Origin: Aeromicrobium choanae
Lineage (GTDB): Bacteria > Actinomycetota > Actinomycetes > Propionibacteriales > Nocardioidaceae
Assembly (NCBI RefSeq): GCF_900167475.1
Contig: NZ_LT796768.1
Location: 186,001 to 250,000, forward strand
DNA: 64,000 nt
Reading direction: 5' to 3'
The position numbers were made by a program, and so were the translations under genes. Below the pieces are notes generated by a model that saw nothing but the letters and a program-made list of their open reading frames with translations, did not search any database and was not told the DNA's origin. Numbering within the stretch: the stretch's first letter is position 1; the number at the start of each line of letters is the position of its first letter. This document shows, piece by piece, positions 62,032 to 64,000 of the stretch.

Positions 62032-62495
62032 CAGACGTCCTTCCGGTTCAGCTCGATCTGCACGACGGCCTTGACGATCTCGTCGTACGGGAAGCGGGTG
62101 GTGTCGCCCTTGACGGCCAGGTCGACACCGGTGTCGTCACTGGCGCGGATGCGGGCCTCGAAGCGCTCGCCGTCGACCAACTCGACGGCCACGACACGGC
62201 CGGCGTTGCGGCGCCAGTGGCGGGGCTCGACGAGCGGACGGTCGACACCACGCGAGGCGACCTCGAGCGTGTAGCGGCTCTCGCCCATGACGTCGGACTC
62301 GTCGAGGGCGGCGGAGACGGCGCGCGTGACCTGGGCGATCGTGTCGATGTCGACACCGCCGTCGCGGTCGACGGCGACCAGCAGGCGGCGGTTCTCGTTC
62401 TTGCCGAGCAGCTCGACCTCGTCGAGGTCGAGACCCAGCGAGGTGACGACGGGCTCGAGGAGACTCGATATCCGGTCCGTGGGGGAAGTGGTCAT
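62031..62495 (-). CDS. rimP: Ribosome maturation factor RimP
   Basis: A 154-residue 30S assembly factor. It shows [75 protein letters not shown] and a C-terminal SH3-like barrel. It begins the rimP-nusA-ylxR-infB-rbfA-truB run and diverges from a plus-strand gene 73 bases away. Confidence 0.95.
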   Translation of the reverse strand: MTTSPTDRISSLLEPVVTSLGLDLDEVELLGKNENRRLLVAVDRDGGVDIDTIAQVTRAVSAALDESDVMGESRYTLEVASRGVDRPLVEPRHWRRNAGRVVAVELVDGERFEARIRASDDTGVDLAVKGDTTRFPYDEIVKAVVQIELNRKDV

Positions 62496-62568
62496 CGGGT
62501 GCTCCTCTTCAGTTGTCTTCCGTACTGCCCCACCCTATCGAAGTGGTCGCGGTCGGTAGTCTGCGGTC

Positions 62569-62982
62569 GTGAGCAGCCGACGCGTCGTGATCGCCGCCGC
62601 GGGCGGAGCGGCCGTGGGCCTGGCCGGACTGTTCGTCACCGACACCTTCGACGACGCCCTGCGTGCCGTCGGCGCGACGCCGAAGCCGCTCCCCCGGCCC
62701 GAGGACACCTCGCTCATGCGGGCCGTGATCGAGGACCAGCAGCGCGTGCTGGCCGTCGCCCGCGGTGCCGCGAACGAGCCCGCGGTCACGCTGCTCTCCG
62801 CCCAGCTGGAGCAGCTCGGCGCGACACCGGGCACCGAGACAGGCGCCGGCGATCTCGCCGCGGCCCTGCGCACCGCGTCCCGCCATCGGGCCATCGACGC
62901 CCGTGCCGCGATCGCACCCGAGTTCGCGCAGGTGCTGGCCGCGATGTCCGCCGGCCTCGCCCAGGCGGTGACGCTGACATGA
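62569..62982 (+). CDS. Hypothetical protein upstream of a DUF4439 gene
   Basis: A 137-residue protein with an N-terminal hydrophobic segment (RRVVIAAAGGAAVGLAGLFVTDTF), then helical sequence including DTSLMRAVIEDQQRVLAVARGAA. I do not recognise a domain. In mycobacteria an equivalent small gene pair (the Rv2843/Rv2844 position) sits next to rimP, which fits. GTG 62569 is the start; it overlaps the next gene by ATGA. Confidence 0.75.
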   Translation: MSSRRVVIAAAGGAAVGLAGLFVTDTFDDALRAVGATPKPLPRPEDTSLMRAVIEDQQRVLAVARGAANEPAVTLLSAQLEQLGATPGTETGAGDLAAALRTASRHRAIDARAAIAPEFAQVLAAMSAGLAQAVTLT

Positions 62983-63389
62983 GCACCGCGACCGAGCTGC
63001 GCCTGACCCAGCGCTGGCTCGCCCTCGAGCACGAGGCGATCTGGACCCTGGGCCTGGTGGGGGCCCGCGTGCCCGCGCTGGCCGACGCCGCGGAGGACGC
63101 GCTCGCGACCCACTCGACCACGCGCGACCGCCTGAGCGATGCGGTCCGCAAGCTCGGCGGCTCCCCCGTCGCGACCCAACCGTCCTACGACGTCGCCGAG
63201 CCGACGAACGCGGCGACTGGGCGCACCCTGGTGCGCGACGTCGAGTCCCGGATCGCCGCGGCCTGCGTGCGGCTCGTCGCGGCCACCACCGACCAGGCCC
63301 GCGACCGAGCGGTGCGTGGTCTGCGCGCGGCCGCGGTGGCCGAGGTCCGCTGGGGCGGCGAGCCCGACCCGTTCCCCGGTCTCGACTGA
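62979..63389 (+). CDS. DUF4439 ferritin-like protein
   Basis: A 136-residue helical protein. WLALEHEAIWTLGLVGARVPALADAAEDAL and HSTTRDRLSDAVRKLGGSPVATQPSYDV match the DUF4439 ferritin-like domain, in which the Glu-His pair lies in the first helix. Function unknown. It is coupled to the preceding gene and converges with proS. Confidence 0.85.
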   Translation: MSTATELRLTQRWLALEHEAIWTLGLVGARVPALADAAEDALATHSTTRDRLSDAVRKLGGSPVATQPSYDVAEPTNAATGRTLVRDVESRIAAACVRLVAATTDQARDRAVRGLRAAAVAEVRWGGEPDPFPGLD

Positions 63390-63411
63390 CGCGCCCCGGG
63401 CGCGGCAGTCG

Positions 63412-64000
63412 TCAGGCGCGCGCGATGAGGGTGGCGACGAGCTCGCTCACGGGCACGTCGGTGCGCTCGCCGGTGGCGCGGTCCTTCAGCTCGACGACAC
63501 CGTCGGCCAGGCCCTTGCCCACGACGACGATCGTCGGCACGCCGATCAGCTCGGCGTCCTTGAACTTCACGCCGGGTGACATCTTCGGCCGGTCGTCGTA
63601 GAGCACGTCGAACCCGGCGGTCTCGAGGTCGGCGACGATGGCGTCGGCGCCCTCGAACAGCTCGGGCGCCTTGCCGGCCACCACGAGGTGCACGTCGAAC
63701 GGTGCGACCTCCTTGGGCCAGACGATGCCCGACTCGTCGTACGAGCCCTCGACCACGGCGGCCACGGCGCGCGAGACGCCGACGCCGTACGAGCCCATCG
63801 TGACGGTGACGAGCTTGCCGTTCTCGTCGAGCACCTGCAGGCCGAGCCGCTCGGCGTACTTGCGGCCGAGCTGGAAGATGTGGCCCATCTCCATGCCGCG
63901 GGCCAGCTCGAGCGGACCCGATCCGTCGGGCGCGGGATCGCCGGGACGCACCTCGGCGGCCTCGATCGTGCCGTCGGAGGTGAAGTCGCGGCCGGCCACG
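63412..64000 (-). CDS. proS: Prolyl-tRNA synthetase, C-terminal part (runs off the window)
   Basis: The last 195 residues of ProS. Class II motif 3 region is visible ([17 protein letters not shown]), preceded by [32 protein letters not shown] and followed by the anticodon-binding domain ([16 protein letters not shown]...[29 protein letters not shown]). The order [15 protein letters not shown] indicates the bacterial type with an editing insertion upstream, outside the window. Confidence 0.95.
   Translation of the reverse strand, partial: VAGRDFTSDGTIEAAEVRPGDPAPDGSGPLELARGMEMGHIFQLGRKYAERLGLQVLDENGKLVTVTMGSYGVGVSRAVAAVVEGSYDESGIVWPKEVAPFDVHLVVAGKAPELFEGADAIVADLETAGFDVLYDDRPKMSPGVKFKDAELIGVPTIVVVGKGLADGVVELKDRATGERTDVPVSELVATLIARA

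Overview
The window is a 64-kb piece of a very GC-rich actinobacterial chromosome. The housekeeping order (rimP-nusA-ylxR-infB-rbfA-truB, ribF, rpsO-pnp, dapB, thyA-folA, dapA-rnj, ftsK, pgsA-cinA-clgR, recA-recX, miaB) is the conserved actinobacterial arrangement. Protein style and the catabolic genes suggest a Nocardioidaceae member, perhaps Aeromicrobium-like; that placement is inference. I see no tRNA, rRNA, CRISPR array or known IS transposase. No gene-free stretch exceeds 300 bases.

Layout. 1-7904 (minus): start of pyruvate kinase, the gltBD glutamate synthase pair, and miaB. 7984-11461: a DUF6924 protein and a secreted LVIVD-repeat protein coupled to a DUF305 lipoprotein. 11713-14971 (plus): a gluABCD-type amino acid ABC importer, followed by an amidohydrolase. 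16510-21655 (minus): DUF4442, GNAT, recX, recA with an SOS box, a DJ-1/PfpI protein, DUF3046, a ClgR-like regulator, cinA and pgsA. 21671-27470 (minus): DUF2752, a CD225-like membrane protein, ftsK, a CbiX-like chelatase and RNase J. 27467-33754: dapA, thyA, folA and dapB, interleaved with plus-strand thioesterase, GNAT and azlCD genes. 33765-40411 (minus): a complete cellobiose-type operon (binding protein, two permeases, GH1 beta-glucosidase, LacI/CebR-like repressor, MsiK-like ATPase) behind a promoter bracketed by two CebR-type operators. 40479-44338: pnp, rpsO and ribF.

Between ribF and truB, usually neighbours, lies a 12-kb accessory block (44354-56364). It holds a phenylalanine/tyrosine (homogentisate) degradation operon with a divergent AsnC/Lrp regulator. 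Next come a two-component system preceded by a small Asp-tailed membrane protein, and a Ser/Thr kinase coupled to a repetitive secreted protein. Then there is a single AbiEi-like gene with a nuclease-like C terminus, bracketed by 76-bp inverted repeats, and last a phospholipase D-family cardiolipin synthase. 56385-64000 returns to housekeeping: truB, rbfA, infB, ylxR, nusA, rimP, two small plus-strand genes and the 3' part of proS.

The strongest candidate for something undescribed is the inverted-repeat cassette at 53895-55126. Next are the unknown protein occupying the place of maleylacetoacetate isomerase in the homogentisate operon (46404-47108), and the 11-bp phased repeats that may link the two-component system to the kinase/secreted-protein operon.
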